From Kitasatospora viridis (lineage in GTDB: Bacteria; Actinomycetota; Actinomycetes; Streptomycetales; Streptomycetaceae), in contig NZ_VIWT01000006.1 in NCBI RefSeq assembly GCF_007829815.1, forward strand, positions 372,001 through 436,000: DNA of 64,000 nucleotides. Direction: 5' to 3'. A program made the translations under genes and the position numbers. Within the stretch, counting starts at the first letter, position 1. Every line of letters begins with the position of its first letter. Positions 1 through 8,379 of this stretch are shown here, in pieces. The notes beneath the pieces are model-generated. The model searched no databases and had not been told where the DNA came from. It was given only the letters and a program-made list of their open reading frames with translations.

Positions 1-1
1 G

Positions 2-1135
2 GAGGACCGGGACGAGGACGGCGGCGGCGTCTTCTGGGCCGCGTTCGAACTGGACCGCGGCCTGCTCGCGATCGCACCGGACGGCCGCCCGGTCGGCACC
101 GCCGGTGCGTACTCCTTCGAGCTCACCCTGCCCGGCGAGGCCGTCACCCCGGTCTCCGGCGTGACGGCCGTCGGCGTGCTGCCCTCGCATCGGCGCCAGG
201 GCATCCTCACCGCGATGATGCGCCGTCAACTCGCCGACCTGCGGGCCCGGGGCGAGTTCGTCTCGGTGCTGCTCGCCTCCGAGGCCACGATCTACGGCCG
301 GTTCGGCTACGGGCCGGCCACCTACACCCAGCGGCTCACGGTGCCGCGCCACCGGGGCGCCCTGGTCGAGCCCCGGGCGGGGGCGGCGGCCGGCGGCTCG
401 GTCGAGCTGCTGCGCCGGGCCGACTGCGTGGACCTGCTGGAGCAGGTCTACGACCGGTACCGCCGCGCCCAGCCCGGCGCGCTCTCCCGCCCGCACCGCT
501 GGTGGGCGCTGCGCGCCGGCCAGCCGCCGATCGCCCCGGCGCCGCGCTACATCGCCCTGCACCGGGACGCCGACGGTGTCCCGGACGGGTACGCGTGCTA
601 CTCGCTGGGCGACGACGAGGTGCTGATGGTCGATGAGACCGTCGCCGCCGACGACGCCGTGTTCACCGCGCTGGCCCGCTACCTGCTCGGCCACGACCTG
701 GTGCGCGAGGTGGTGTTCCGGCACTTCCCGCCCGAGCACCCGCTGCGCTGGCAGCTCGCGGACTTCAACGCCGGGCAGTTGGTCAACCACACGGACTGGC
801 TCTCGGTGCGGCTGCTGGACGTGCCGCGGGCGCTGACGGCGCGCGGCTGGTCGGGCGACGGGGAGCTGGTGCTGGACGTCAGCGATCCGTTCCTCGGCGA
901 GCACGGCCGCCACCTGCTGACCGTCCGGGACGGCAAGGCCGAGTGCGTGCCGACCGACCGCGAGCCCGATCTCTGGCTGGACATCCGGGACTTGGGCTCG
1001 CTCTACCTCGGCGGCACCGCCCCGACCACGCTGGTGCGGGCCGGCCACATCCGCGCGCACCGCCCGGAGGCGGTGGAGCTGGCCGACCGCCTCTTCCGCA
1101 CCTCGCGCCCGCCGCACTGCCTGCACTGGTTCTGA
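2..1135 (+). CDS. Eis-like GNAT N-acetyltransferase (5' end outside window)
   Basis: The reading frame is open from base 2 and has no start inside the window, so the N-terminus is missing. The visible part carries the acetyl-CoA binding signature of a GNAT domain, VLPSHRRQGILTAMM (bases 173-217), followed by a second degenerate acetyltransferase domain and a C-terminal sterol-carrier-like domain ending LHWF. This order is that of the Eis family, which acetylates amines such as aminoglycosides or lysine side chains; the substrate here is not known. A strong hairpin follows the stop codon. The ATG at 161 lies inside the GNAT core and is not a real start. Confidence 0.9.
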   Translation, partial: EDRDEDGGGVFWAAFELDRGLLAIAPDGRPVGTAGAYSFELTLPGEAVTPVSGVTAVGVLPSHRRQGILTAMMRRQLADLRARGEFVSVLLASEATIYGRFGYGPATYTQRLTVPRHRGALVEPRAGAAAGGSVELLRRADCVDLLEQVYDRYRRAQPGALSRPHRWWALRAGQPPIAPAPRYIALHRDADGVPDGYACYSLGDDEVLMVDETVAADDAVFTALARYLLGHDLVREVVFRHFPPEHPLRWQLADFNAGQLVNHTDWLSVRLLDVPRALTARGWSGDGELVLDVSDPFLGEHGRHLLTVRDGKAECVPTDREPDLWLDIRDLGSLYLGGTAPTTLVRAGHIRAHRPEAVELADRLFRTSRPPHCLHWF

Positions 1136-1144
1136 CGGCGGCTG

Positions 1145-1176
1145 GGCGGCCCACCCCGGCTCCGGGGTGGGCCGCC
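1145..1176. terminator. Rho-independent-type hairpin between convergent genes
   Basis: A perfect 15-bp inverted repeat (arms 1145-1159 and 1162-1176) with a 2-base loop lies between the stop of the acetyltransferase and the stop of the beta-helix gene on the other strand. It has no T-run, as is usual in actinomycetes, and can serve both directions. Confidence 0.85.
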
Positions 1177-1190
1177 TGCTGCATCACAGG

Positions 1191-1206
1191 TGGTAAGCGC
1201 TTACCA
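1191..1206. promoter_or_regulatory. LacI-type operator-like palindrome
   Basis: TGGTAAGCGCTTACCA is a perfect 16-bp palindrome centred on CG, the form typical of LacI/GalR-family operators near sugar-related genes. It is oddly placed: it lies just after the stop codon of the beta-helix gene rather than near a promoter. No LacI gene is in the window. It may be a stray regulatory site. Confidence 0.5.
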
Positions 1207-1210
1207 AACG

Positions 1211-2701
1211 CTACCGCCCAGGTCCGTCGTAAGCGCCCCGGTTCGGCTTGGCCGTGGCCGAGACCGGGTTGCCCCAGAAGTCCTGGCCGCCGTTGTCGGC
1301 CAGGACACCGCCGTTGAGCAGACCGGGGGCGGCCGCGGTCAGCTGGTAGCCGGTCACCGAGTCCAGGGTGTCGCCGCCGCTGCCGGGGGCGCTGAAGCCC
1401 GGGTCGCCGACGATGCCGTTGGCGGTCGGGCGGGGCACGCCCTGGAACACGTTCCACAGCCACTGGATCCCGCTGCCGGTGGGCAGGCTGGAGGTGGTGG
1501 GACCGACCCAGATGTTGTTCTCCAGGGTGCTGTTGGCCGGCACGTGGATGTTGAACGCGGTGCCCGGGCAGTAGACGTCGTTGTTGTAGAAGAGCAGTGT
1601 CGCCTTGTCGCCGGTGCTGATCATGCGGCAGTCGTTCTGCGCGATGTTGTCGCGCACCACCTCGGTGGGGGCGCCCGAGGTGCCGCAGCCGTCGCAGTTT
1701 AGGAAGAGCCCGCCGGCGTTGTCGTGGCTGTAGTTGTCCTGCACCAGGCAGGTGCCGGTGTTGCCCCAGTCGCAGTCGAAGGCCTCGCTGTCGTAGACCG
1801 ACATGACGCTGCCGTACACCACGTTGTGCTGGATGGTCGGGTCGTGGTCGCCGAGCACCCAGATGCCGGCGAAGTTGCCGCCGGTCCACGGGTAGTCGCC
1901 GGTGCCCAGGTTGGCCGCGGTGTTGTACTCCAGCAGCGGGGATTCGGCGAAGGAGGCGATGATGCCGTCGCCGCCGACCGCCGTGACCGTGTTGTGGTCC
2001 ACGTGGATGCCGGTGCCCTGCGCGGTCAGCGCGCCGACCCGGACCTTGATGCCGCCGCCACCGCAGTTGCCGACCCGGGTGTCGTGCACGTGCACGTCGT
2101 TCAGCGTGGAGCCGGTGTTCAGCGTGCCGGTGCGGATGCAGGCGGAGTTGGCGAACGCGGTGGCCTGGGTGGCCTTGTCGGTCTGCCCTGCGACGTCGTT
2201 CACGATCAGGCCGTCGATGTCGAAGCCGCCGTGCGCGGTGCCGTCGGTGGACTGGATCAGCAGGCCCTCGCGCTGGGTCTCGGTCGCGGCCGGGTCGGTC
2301 AGTTCGATGGCGCCGATGGTCCAGTCGTCCTGGTTGGTCAGGCTGAGCGCGTTCTCGGCGCCGTTGCCGTCGATCGCCGGCGCGGGCCCGCTGCCGTAGG
2401 GCGCGATGGTGATCGGCGCGGCGGCCGTGCCGCTGCCCTGCGGGGCCAGGGTGCCGGTGCAGCTGGTGCCGGCCGCGATGGCCAGCGTCTGGCCGGGGGA
2501 GAAGGTGAGCGCGTTGACGCTCGCCAGGCTGTCGTACGGGGCGGCCTGGCTGCCGTCACCGTCGGTGGACCGCGAGCAGTCCAGGTAGACGGTGCCGGTG
2601 GCGGCGGCCGCCGGGGCGGCGGAGAGCGCCGGGGCGGCGCAGACCGCGGCGCACAGCAGTGCCGTGCCCGCCGCGGTCGCGGTTCTGGTGCGGAGCCACA
2701 T
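1211..2701 (-). CDS. Secreted right-handed parallel beta-helix protein
   Basis: The 496-residue protein starts with a Sec signal peptide (about residues 1-33: an Arg-rich start, a hydrophobic Ala/Leu stretch, cleavage after Ala-Ala-Ala). The rest is rich in Asn, Gly and short beta-strands with motifs such as DDWTIGAIEL, VHDTRVGN and EYNTAANLG, the texture of pectate-lyase-like parallel beta-helix proteins. Such folds are usually polysaccharide lyases or hydrolases; no catalytic residues could be assigned. The start at 2701 is preferred over the ATG at 2767 because a GGAAGGA ribosome site precedes it and the signal peptide begins there. A good promoter lies just upstream. Confidence 0.82.
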   Translation of the reverse strand: MWLRTRTATAAGTALLCAAVCAAPALSAAPAAAATGTVYLDCSRSTDGDGSQAAPYDSLASVNALTFSPGQTLAIAAGTSCTGTLAPQGSGTAAAPITIAPYGSGPAPAIDGNGAENALSLTNQDDWTIGAIELTDPAATETQREGLLIQSTDGTAHGGFDIDGLIVNDVAGQTDKATQATAFANSACIRTGTLNTGSTLNDVHVHDTRVGNCGGGGIKVRVGALTAQGTGIHVDHNTVTAVGGDGIIASFAESPLLEYNTAANLGTGDYPWTGGNFAGIWVLGDHDPTIQHNVVYGSVMSVYDSEAFDCDWGNTGTCLVQDNYSHDNAGGLFLNCDGCGTSGAPTEVVRDNIAQNDCRMISTGDKATLLFYNNDVYCPGTAFNIHVPANSTLENNIWVGPTTSSLPTGSGIQWLWNVFQGVPRPTANGIVGDPGFSAPGSGGDTLDSVTGYQLTAAAPGLLNGGVLADNGGQDFWGNPVSATAKPNRGAYDGPGR

Positions 2702-2734
2702 GTGGGGGCGTCCTTCCGGGTGGGGAGGCCCCCG

Positions 2735-2764
2735 AAAGTAGGGTGAGCATTTCGATCGAGTCAA
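2735..2764 (-). promoter_or_regulatory. Promoter of the beta-helix gene
   Basis: Read on the minus strand, TTGACT (2764-2759) and TACTTT (2740-2735) are 18 bases apart and about 34 bases upstream of the start codon. This is a reasonable match to a primary-sigma promoter. Confidence 0.55.
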
Positions 2765-3044
2765 CACATGTGCGCGATCTGATCAGGAATCGCTCAGCAT
2801 CAGATCAGATGATCCGTCGATAACGGCCGGATGTCCGGAAAGTGAGGGATTGTCAGCCCCGGCGAAGAGCCCGCCGCCTGACCGCTCGACACCAGTTCCA
2901 ACGGCGGCCGGAGCCCCCGGATTCCCGCTCGCGCGGTGAGTTTCGCCTCCTCGGCGAGGCCTTCTCGCGGCACTCCTCCAGCCCCCATACTCCGAGCTCG
3001 GCGCAGGCACGGGCCTCGCCGCTGAGCTGGGGGGATGGTGACCG
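2765..3044. other. Intergenic region with palindromes
   Basis: No gene is supported in this gap between divergent genes. Two structures stand out next to the minus-strand promoter: CACATGTG (2765-2772), and the inverted repeat ATCTGATC (2777-2784) with GATCAGAT (2803-2810), spaced by 18 bases. These are candidate binding sites for a regulator of the beta-helix gene. Open frames in the gap have no ribosome site and are shadows. Confidence 0.45.
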
Positions 3045-4307
3045 GTGACGGTGCGGGAACTGGTGGACGCGGAGCAGCCGGAGCAGGGTGAGCGGACGGA
3101 TCGGCAGTCCTGGGCGGTGGCGCGCGGCCTGCTGCCGGAGGCGGGCCCGCGGCGGACGCTGGCGGTGGCGACCTTCGTCAACCAACTGGGCAGCGGGGTC
3201 TTCATGGTGAGCGCCGCGCTGTTCTTCACCCGGTCGATCGGGCTGTCCGTGGAGCGGGTCGGGCTCGGCATGGGCATCGGCGGCCTGGTCGGGCTGCTCT
3301 CCGGGATCCCGGTCGGCCGGCTCGCCGACCGCCGCGGACCGCGCGAGGTCTACCTGCTGACCCTGCTCTGCCAGGCGGTCGCCATGGCGGCGCTGGTGCT
3401 GGTCCGCTCGTTCTGGCTGTTCGTCCTCGTGGTCTGCGTCACCGAGCTGGCCGGCTCGGCGAGTTCGGCGGCCCGCGCGCCGCTGCTGCGCGCGGTGGCC
3501 GGGCCGCGGCCGACGCGCTACCGGGCCTACCTGCGGTCCGCGGTCAACCTGGCGGGCAGCGCGGGCGCGCTGCTGGCCGGGCTCGCCATCCAGCTCGACT
3601 CGCGCGGCGCCTACCTGTGCCTGGTGCTGGGCAACGCGCTGAGCTTCCTGGCGAGCGCGGCGGTGGTGCGGCGGCTGCCGTCGGTCCCGCCGGTGGCGGC
3701 GCCGGCCGGTGCGCCCCGGCGCCGCGCGCTGACGGACCGTCCGTACCTGGCGTTCGTGGCGCTGAACGGCATCGCCTCGATCCAGGGTGACGTGCTGGTC
3801 TTCGCGCTGCCGCTGTGGATCGTCGGGCAGACCCAGGTGCCGCGCTGGTTCGTCGGCGCCACGGTGCTGCTGAACACCGTGCTGGTGGTGCTCCTCCAGG
3901 TGCGGGCCGGGCGCGGGGTGGAGACCAACGCGGGGGCGGCCCGGGCCTGGTGGCGTGCGGGCTGGGCGTTCCTGGCGGGGGCGGCGCTGATCGGTGCGGC
4001 GGCGGGGCGGCCCGGGTGGTTCGCGGCTGGGCTGGTGCTGCTCGGGGTGACGGTGTTCACCGTCGGGGAGGTGCTGCAGGCGGCGGGCTCGTTCGAGCTG
4101 CGGTTCAACCTGGCGCCGGCGCACGCGCAGGGGCAGTACGCGGCGGTCGCGAAGTGGGGCAGCGGCCTGGTGGGGGTGGCCTCGCCGTCCCTGCTCGGCC
4201 TGCTCTGCATCGGCTGGCGCGCGCCGGGCTGGATCCTGCTGGGCGCGGTCCTCGCGGCCGTCGGCCTGGCCGTCCCCCGGGTGGTGCGCTGGGCCGAGCG
4301 GGCCTGA
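3045..4307 (+). CDS. MFS transporter, 12-helix drug/metabolite exporter type
   Basis: A 420-residue membrane protein with about twelve hydrophobic segments. The motif GRLADRRGPREV near residue 90 is the cytoplasmic loop 2-3 motif A of major facilitator proteins. It is expected to move a small molecule using the proton gradient; no substrate can be inferred. The GTG at 3045 is chosen because it follows a G-rich stretch and leaves a normal hydrophilic N-terminus of about 35 residues before the first helix. It stands alone, ending at a bidirectional hairpin shared with the ArsR gene opposite. Confidence 0.88.
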   Translation: MTVRELVDAEQPEQGERTDRQSWAVARGLLPEAGPRRTLAVATFVNQLGSGVFMVSAALFFTRSIGLSVERVGLGMGIGGLVGLLSGIPVGRLADRRGPREVYLLTLLCQAVAMAALVLVRSFWLFVLVVCVTELAGSASSAARAPLLRAVAGPRPTRYRAYLRSAVNLAGSAGALLAGLAIQLDSRGAYLCLVLGNALSFLASAAVVRRLPSVPPVAAPAGAPRRRALTDRPYLAFVALNGIASIQGDVLVFALPLWIVGQTQVPRWFVGATVLLNTVLVVLLQVRAGRGVETNAGAARAWWRAGWAFLAGAALIGAAAGRPGWFAAGLVLLGVTVFTVGEVLQAAGSFELRFNLAPAHAQGQYAAVAKWGSGLVGVASPSLLGLLCIGWRAPGWILLGAVLAAVGLAVPRVVRWAERA

Positions 4308-4322
4308 CGGACCGGCACCCGG

Positions 4323-4358
4323 ACGCCCCCGGAGCCCTGGACGGGGCTCCGGGGGCGT
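4323..4358. terminator. Bidirectional hairpin terminator
   Basis: A perfect 15-bp inverted repeat (4323-4337 and 4344-4358) with a 6-base loop lies between the MFS stop at 4307 and the ArsR stop at 4374, which converge here. Confidence 0.85.
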
Positions 4359-4373
4359 TGGGCTGTCGGGGCG

Positions 4374-4679
4374 TCAGCTCCCGGCCACCTCGATGATCTT
4401 GTCCAGCAGCCCGGGGAAGCGCGCGTCGAGGTCCTCGTGGCGCAGGGTGAGGATGTTCTCGCGCCCGGAGGGCTGCTGCCAGACCACCCCGGCGTCGCGC
4501 AGGGCGCGCCAGTGGTGCGTCAGCGTCGACTTGGAGATGTCCGGCAGGAGCGAACCGCAGGACCGCGGCCCGGTGCGGGCGAGCTCCTTCACGACCGCCA
4601 GGCGGGTCGGGTTGGACAGCGCCGAGAGCACGTTCTCCAACATGATCTGGTCGCGGTGGGGATGGTGGGGTAGCACCAC
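4374..4679 (-). CDS. ArsR-family winged-helix repressor
   Basis: A 101-residue protein made almost entirely of one winged-helix domain: LSALSNPTRLAVVKEL opens it, and SKSTLTHHWRALRDAGVV is the recognition helix typical of ArsR/SmtB repressors. The Cys pair of metal-sensing members is absent; only one Cys is present, so the ligand is probably not a metal. It is divergent from the MFS exporter that starts at 4815, with 135 bases between them, so it probably represses that gene and itself. The start is uncertain: GTG 4679 and GTG 4676 both follow GGAGG closely, and ATG 4643 is a shorter option. Confidence 0.85.
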   Translation of the reverse strand: MVLPHHPHRDQIMLENVLSALSNPTRLAVVKELARTGPRSCGSLLPDISKSTLTHHWRALRDAGVVWQQPSGRENILTLRHEDLDARFPGLLDKIIEVAGS

Positions 4680-4760
4680 GCCTCCGATCGTACGAGGCTT
4701 TGCGGACGGCAGGACAACCGAACTGTGTTCAGGGTAGCGCGGGGTGTATCGCTACGACTA

Positions 4761-4776
4761 CGGTACGACAGTACCG
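4761..4776. promoter_or_regulatory. Candidate ArsR operator
   Basis: CGGTAC GACA GTACCG is a perfect inverted repeat of 6-base arms with a 4-base spacer, in the divergent intergenic region about 40 bases before the exporter start. A partial repeat TACGAC lies beside it. Size and place fit a winged-helix repressor site; this is inference. Confidence 0.45.
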
Positions 4777-4814
4777 GTATCTACGTACCTTCGTTGACGA
4801 TCGGAAGGCACCCC

Positions 4815-6266
4815 ATGCCCGTCAACCGCCCCCTGCGCCCAGGAGTGGTCCTGGCCTTCCTGGCCCTGGCCCAGCTCATCTACTCGCTCGACCTGAACAT
4901 CGTCTTCGTCGCCCTGCCCGACATCGGCAAGGACCTCGGCTTCACCGCCCAGACGCAGCAGTGGGTGGTCGGCGCCTACACCGTCTTCTGCGGCGGATTC
5001 CTGCTGCTCGGCGGCCGGTTGGCCGACCTGCTCGGCCGCCGCCGCACCTTCGTCACCGCGCTGGCGCTCTACGCCCTCGCCTCGCTGGCCGGCGGGCTGG
5101 CCACCAGCCCCGCGATCATCGTGGTCGCCCGCGCGATCCAGGGCATCGGCGGCGCGCTGCTGCTGCCCGCGACCCTGTCGCTGATCAACGCCCTCTACGA
5201 GGAGGGGCCGCGGCGCAACCGGGCGCTCGCGGTCTGGGGCGGCGCCGGGGCCTCCGGTCTGACGATCGGTGCGCTGCTCGGCGGCATCCTCACCCAGAGC
5301 TTCGGCTGGCGCGCCGTCTTCTTCGTCAACGTGCCGCTGGCGGCCGTCGTGCTGGTCGGCGCGCTGCTCTTCGTCCCGCGCGACCCGGCCGTCACCGAGC
5401 GGCGCAGGTTCGACCTGCCCGGCGCGCTCACCGTCACGGCCGGCGCCACCCTGCTGGTCTTCGGTCTGGTCCAGGGCCCCGTCTCCGGGTGGGGATCCGC
5501 CACCGGGATCTCGGCGTTCGTGCTCGCGGTGCTGCTGCTCGGGCTGTTCGCCGTCATCGAGTCGCGCTCGGCCGATCCGTTGATGCCCCCCGCGCTGCTG
5601 CGCAACCGCTCGCTGATCATCGCCGCCGCGGTCACCTTCCTCTACATGGGCTCGTTCGGGGCGCTGCCCTACTTCGAGACCACCCTGATGCAGGGCGTGC
5701 ACGGCCTGAGCGCGCTGCAGTCCGGGCTCGGCTTCCTGGTGCCCTCGGTCGCCATCGCCAGCGGCACCCAGGTCGGCGAGCGCCTCACCACCCGCTTCGG
5801 CACCCGGGCCACGCTGCTCGGCGGGTTCCTGGTCGGCGCCGTCGGCACCGCGGTCATGACGGTGGGCTTCCACCAGCACTCCTCCTACCTCGCGCTGGTG
5901 CCGGGCCTGGTGGTCTCCGGCGTCGGACAGGGCGTCACCTGGACCGCCATGTGGATCGCCGCGGCCACCGGTGTGGCCCCCGAGCAGGCCGGGGTGGCCA
6001 ACGGCATGGCCACCACCACGCTCTCGCTGGGCAACGCGATCGGGCTGGCCGCGCTGATCGCCGTCGCCAACAGCGGGACGGCGCACCTGAGCGGGTCGCC
6101 GCTGGCCGCCGCCCAGGCCTCCGGCTACGGGACGGCCGTGTGGATCACGGCGGTGCTGATGCTGGTCGGCGCGCTGCTGGCGCTCCCGCTGACCAGGCGG
6201 GCCGAGCGGCAGCCGGCCGGCCCGAGCACCGAACCGGCGGCGGCCGTGGAGCACGTGGGCCACTGA
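4815..6266 (+). CDS. MFS transporter, DHA2 (14-helix) drug exporter type
   Basis: A 483-residue membrane protein. GGRLADLLGRRRTF near residue 70 is the loop 2-3 motif A, and the length and number of hydrophobic segments fit the 14-helix DHA2 drug:proton antiporters. The N-terminal segment with YSLDLNIVFVALP matches the conserved first-helix motif of this family (D at the membrane face). The ATG at 4815 follows GGAAGG at 4803-4808; the 30-residue upstream extension is not used. It is divergent from the ArsR gene and is probably induced when that repressor binds its ligand. A perfect hairpin follows. Confidence 0.9.
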   Translation: MPVNRPLRPGVVLAFLALAQLIYSLDLNIVFVALPDIGKDLGFTAQTQQWVVGAYTVFCGGFLLLGGRLADLLGRRRTFVTALALYALASLAGGLATSPAIIVVARAIQGIGGALLLPATLSLINALYEEGPRRNRALAVWGGAGASGLTIGALLGGILTQSFGWRAVFFVNVPLAAVVLVGALLFVPRDPAVTERRRFDLPGALTVTAGATLLVFGLVQGPVSGWGSATGISAFVLAVLLLGLFAVIESRSADPLMPPALLRNRSLIIAAAVTFLYMGSFGALPYFETTLMQGVHGLSALQSGLGFLVPSVAIASGTQVGERLTTRFGTRATLLGGFLVGAVGTAVMTVGFHQHSSYLALVPGLVVSGVGQGVTWTAMWIAAATGVAPEQAGVANGMATTTLSLGNAIGLAALIAVANSGTAHLSGSPLAAAQASGYGTAVWITAVLMLVGALLALPLTRRAERQPAGPSTEPAAAVEHVGH

Positions 6267-6299
6267 GCGGTCCGACCCGACCGGTCGGCCGCCGGCCCC

Positions 6300-6343
6300 G
6301 ACGGGCGCCCCCCGCGCGGTTCTCCGCACGGGGGGCGCCCGTC
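6300..6343 (+). terminator. Strong hairpin after the DHA2 exporter
   Basis: A perfect 15-bp stem (6300-6314 with 6329-6343) and a 14-base loop lie 34 bases after the exporter stop codon. Confidence 0.85.
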
Positions 6344-6778
6344 CGCATCCCGTGGATTCCGTCGCGCGGCCCGGACCGTCGTGCGGATTCCGGTGGAATG
6401 AGGTCCGCGTTGCGACTTCGTGAACTCGTGGATCGCAATCCCGCCCGCCCGCCGCGGGAAAACCCGAGCTGACCTGGCAGAACCCGTGCACTGAAGGAAT
6501 GTTAAATCTTTTTGACGGTGCCGGTGTGCGTTTACGGTGGACGGGCGCCGACTCGGAACCGGGCGGGTGCGGTTTGCCGCAAGGCCCGCGCTAGCTCGTG
6601 ACGGAGCGTCATTTCTGTTGTGAAGCTCCTGAGAAGGACTGACGAATAGTCACTCTACGTGAAGGACTTGTGTATTGCCGTGGCGTGGGCCTATATTCAT
6701 TCCAGTAGTACTAGTGTCGCAGTACAGTCGAACCACTGACGCTCCAACCTTTCGACGTCTATGGGGGGATCAACCAGC
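6344..6778. other. Long leader/promoter region of the five-gene cluster
   Basis: No gene is supported here. The stretch is clearly richer in A and T than its surroundings from about 6490 on, as promoter regions are in these genomes. TTGTGT (6668-6673) and TATATT (6692-6697), 18 bases apart, are a candidate promoter that would leave a leader of roughly 75 bases. A second candidate begins with TTGACG near 6513. TGACGAATAGTCA (starting near 6640) is a small inverted repeat that could be a regulator site. Confidence 0.45.
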
Positions 6779-7966
6779 ATGCCGCACAGTACTTCCGGGC
6801 CCGCCCTGTTCTCGCGCCCGGACACCCCGGACGCAACGGCGGATTGGCTCGCCCGGGCCGAAAAGCTGCTTCCCGTCATCGATTCCGACCGTGATCCGGC
6901 CGAGGAAAGGCGGGCCTCCGGCCCCGCCGTCTTCGAGAAGATCGCCGAACTCGGCTTCCACCGGATGTGGGTCTCCCGCCGCCTCGGCGGCGAGCAGGCC
7001 CCACTGACCGCCGGAATCAAGGCCATTTCCCTGATAAGCCGCCACGACGCCTCGGTCTCCTGGCAGATCGGCGTCCAGGGCGCGATCGGCCGGATCGCCG
7101 ACTACCTCACCGAGGAGGCCGCGAAGACCGTCTTCTCCTCGCACGACCGGCTGGTGGTGGGCTCGGTCCACCCGACCGGGACGGCGGAGCGGGTGGCCGG
7201 CGGCTACCGGCTCGACGGGCGCTGGGGCTTCGCCTCCGGGTCCGCCGGCGCGGCCTGGATCGTCTCCGCCGCGCGCGTCACCACCGGCGGCGAGCCCACC
7301 GGCGCGGTGCGGATGCTCTTCGTGCCGGTCGAGCAGGTGACCCTGCTGGACACCTGGCACACCACCGGCCTGGCCGCCACCGGCTCCCACGACTACCAGG
7401 TCAGCGACGTCTTCGTGCCCGAGGAGCTCACCGTCGACGGGGCCGACCTCTGGGCCCCGCCGGCCGTCACGCCCTGGCGCGGCTACGGGATCGGATACTA
7501 CGACTTCGGCCCGTTCACCGCGGCCGCCACCGCCCTCGGCATCGCCGACGGCGCGCTCGACCTGCTCACCGAGCTGGCGGCCGCCAAGGTCCCCTCCGAG
7601 GGCAAGGTCACGCTGAAGAACAGCCACACCGTCCATGACCGCCTCGCCCGGGCGCGCGCCGCCCTGCACGCCGCGCACTGCGTGGTGGACGACGCGGCCG
7701 AGCAGGCGCAGACCCACGGGGAGACCGGGGGAGAGCCGCTCTCCGCCCTGGTGCGCCTGGTCTGCGCGACCACCGCGGAGCACACGGTGGCCGCCGTCCA
7801 CACCGCCTACGAGCTGGCCGGGGCGACCTCGACCTACCGCTCGCACCCGCTGGAGCGCAGCTTCCGCGACATCCACACGGCGGTGAAGCACATCACGCTG
7901 GCCCCGGCCAACTTCGAGATGGTCGGGCAGTACCGGCTCGGCGGCGGCCTGCACGCCCGTCGCTGA
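6779..7966 (+). CDS. Acyl-CoA dehydrogenase-fold flavin monooxygenase or oxidase
   Basis: A 395-residue protein with the helix-barrel-helix layout of acyl-CoA dehydrogenases. GRWGFASGSAGAAW near residue 150 matches the flavin-contacting segment of the class D flavin monooxygenase branch (HsaA, nitrososynthases) better than true acyl-CoA dehydrogenases. A flavin reductase two genes downstream would supply reduced flavin, so a two-component oxygenase is likely. Possible reactions are hydroxylation of an aromatic or N-oxidation of an amino sugar; the sequence alone does not decide. ATG 6779 is preferred over ATG 6761 because the latter overlaps the GGGGGG ribosome site. First gene of a co-directional group reaching to 11677. 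Confidence 0.8.
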   Translation: MPHSTSGPALFSRPDTPDATADWLARAEKLLPVIDSDRDPAEERRASGPAVFEKIAELGFHRMWVSRRLGGEQAPLTAGIKAISLISRHDASVSWQIGVQGAIGRIADYLTEEAAKTVFSSHDRLVVGSVHPTGTAERVAGGYRLDGRWGFASGSAGAAWIVSAARVTTGGEPTGAVRMLFVPVEQVTLLDTWHTTGLAATGSHDYQVSDVFVPEELTVDGADLWAPPAVTPWRGYGIGYYDFGPFTAAATALGIADGALDLLTELAAAKVPSEGKVTLKNSHTVHDRLARARAALHAAHCVVDDAAEQAQTHGETGGEPLSALVRLVCATTAEHTVAAVHTAYELAGATSTYRSHPLERSFRDIHTAVKHITLAPANFEMVGQYRLGGGLHARR

Positions 7967-8379
7967 ACCGCGGCCCGCCCGGCGCATTTGCGCCCGCACC
8001 GCAGTACTACCTGACGACAATTCCCCGCACGCCGTTCCCGGCCGCCCGGTCGAAAACCACCGGAAGCCGTCGGCGATCCTCCCCGCGCCCGCACCGCGCG
8101 ACGGCCGACGCGCCGTCAGCGGAAGCCGCGGCGCGCCCGGGCCGGCACACCGTGGTGCCGCCCCTCTCCCGCGCGGCCCCCTCTGCCGCGCGCGTTCCTC
8201 CCGCGCCCGCCCGCCGCACCGTCGCGGCGCCGGCAGCCGTTCCCCTGCGCACCGCCGACATCCGCCCGCCGACATCCGCCCGCCGAATGGGCTGCGGCGG
8301 CATTCCCAGGCGCGCCCGACGGCCTGATGCGCGGTCAATTCCCGGTCATTCCACTCGGCAAACGAAGGGTCATCTCCGC
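7967..8379. other. GC-rich intergenic region with a short tandem repeat
   Basis: I see no gene here; the frame open across it is a low-complexity extension of the dehydrogenase frame. The only structure noted is a 14-bp tandem repeat, GCCGACATCCGCCC, present 2.3 times from 8254 to 8286. The 413-base length, between genes of the same direction, leaves room for a separate promoter for the dehydrogenase, but none is clear. Confidence 0.5.

Noticed and set aside
8254-8286. 14-bp tandem repeat as a regulatory array
   Set aside because: Only 2.3 copies in GC-rich low-complexity DNA, with no link to a promoter or regulator.
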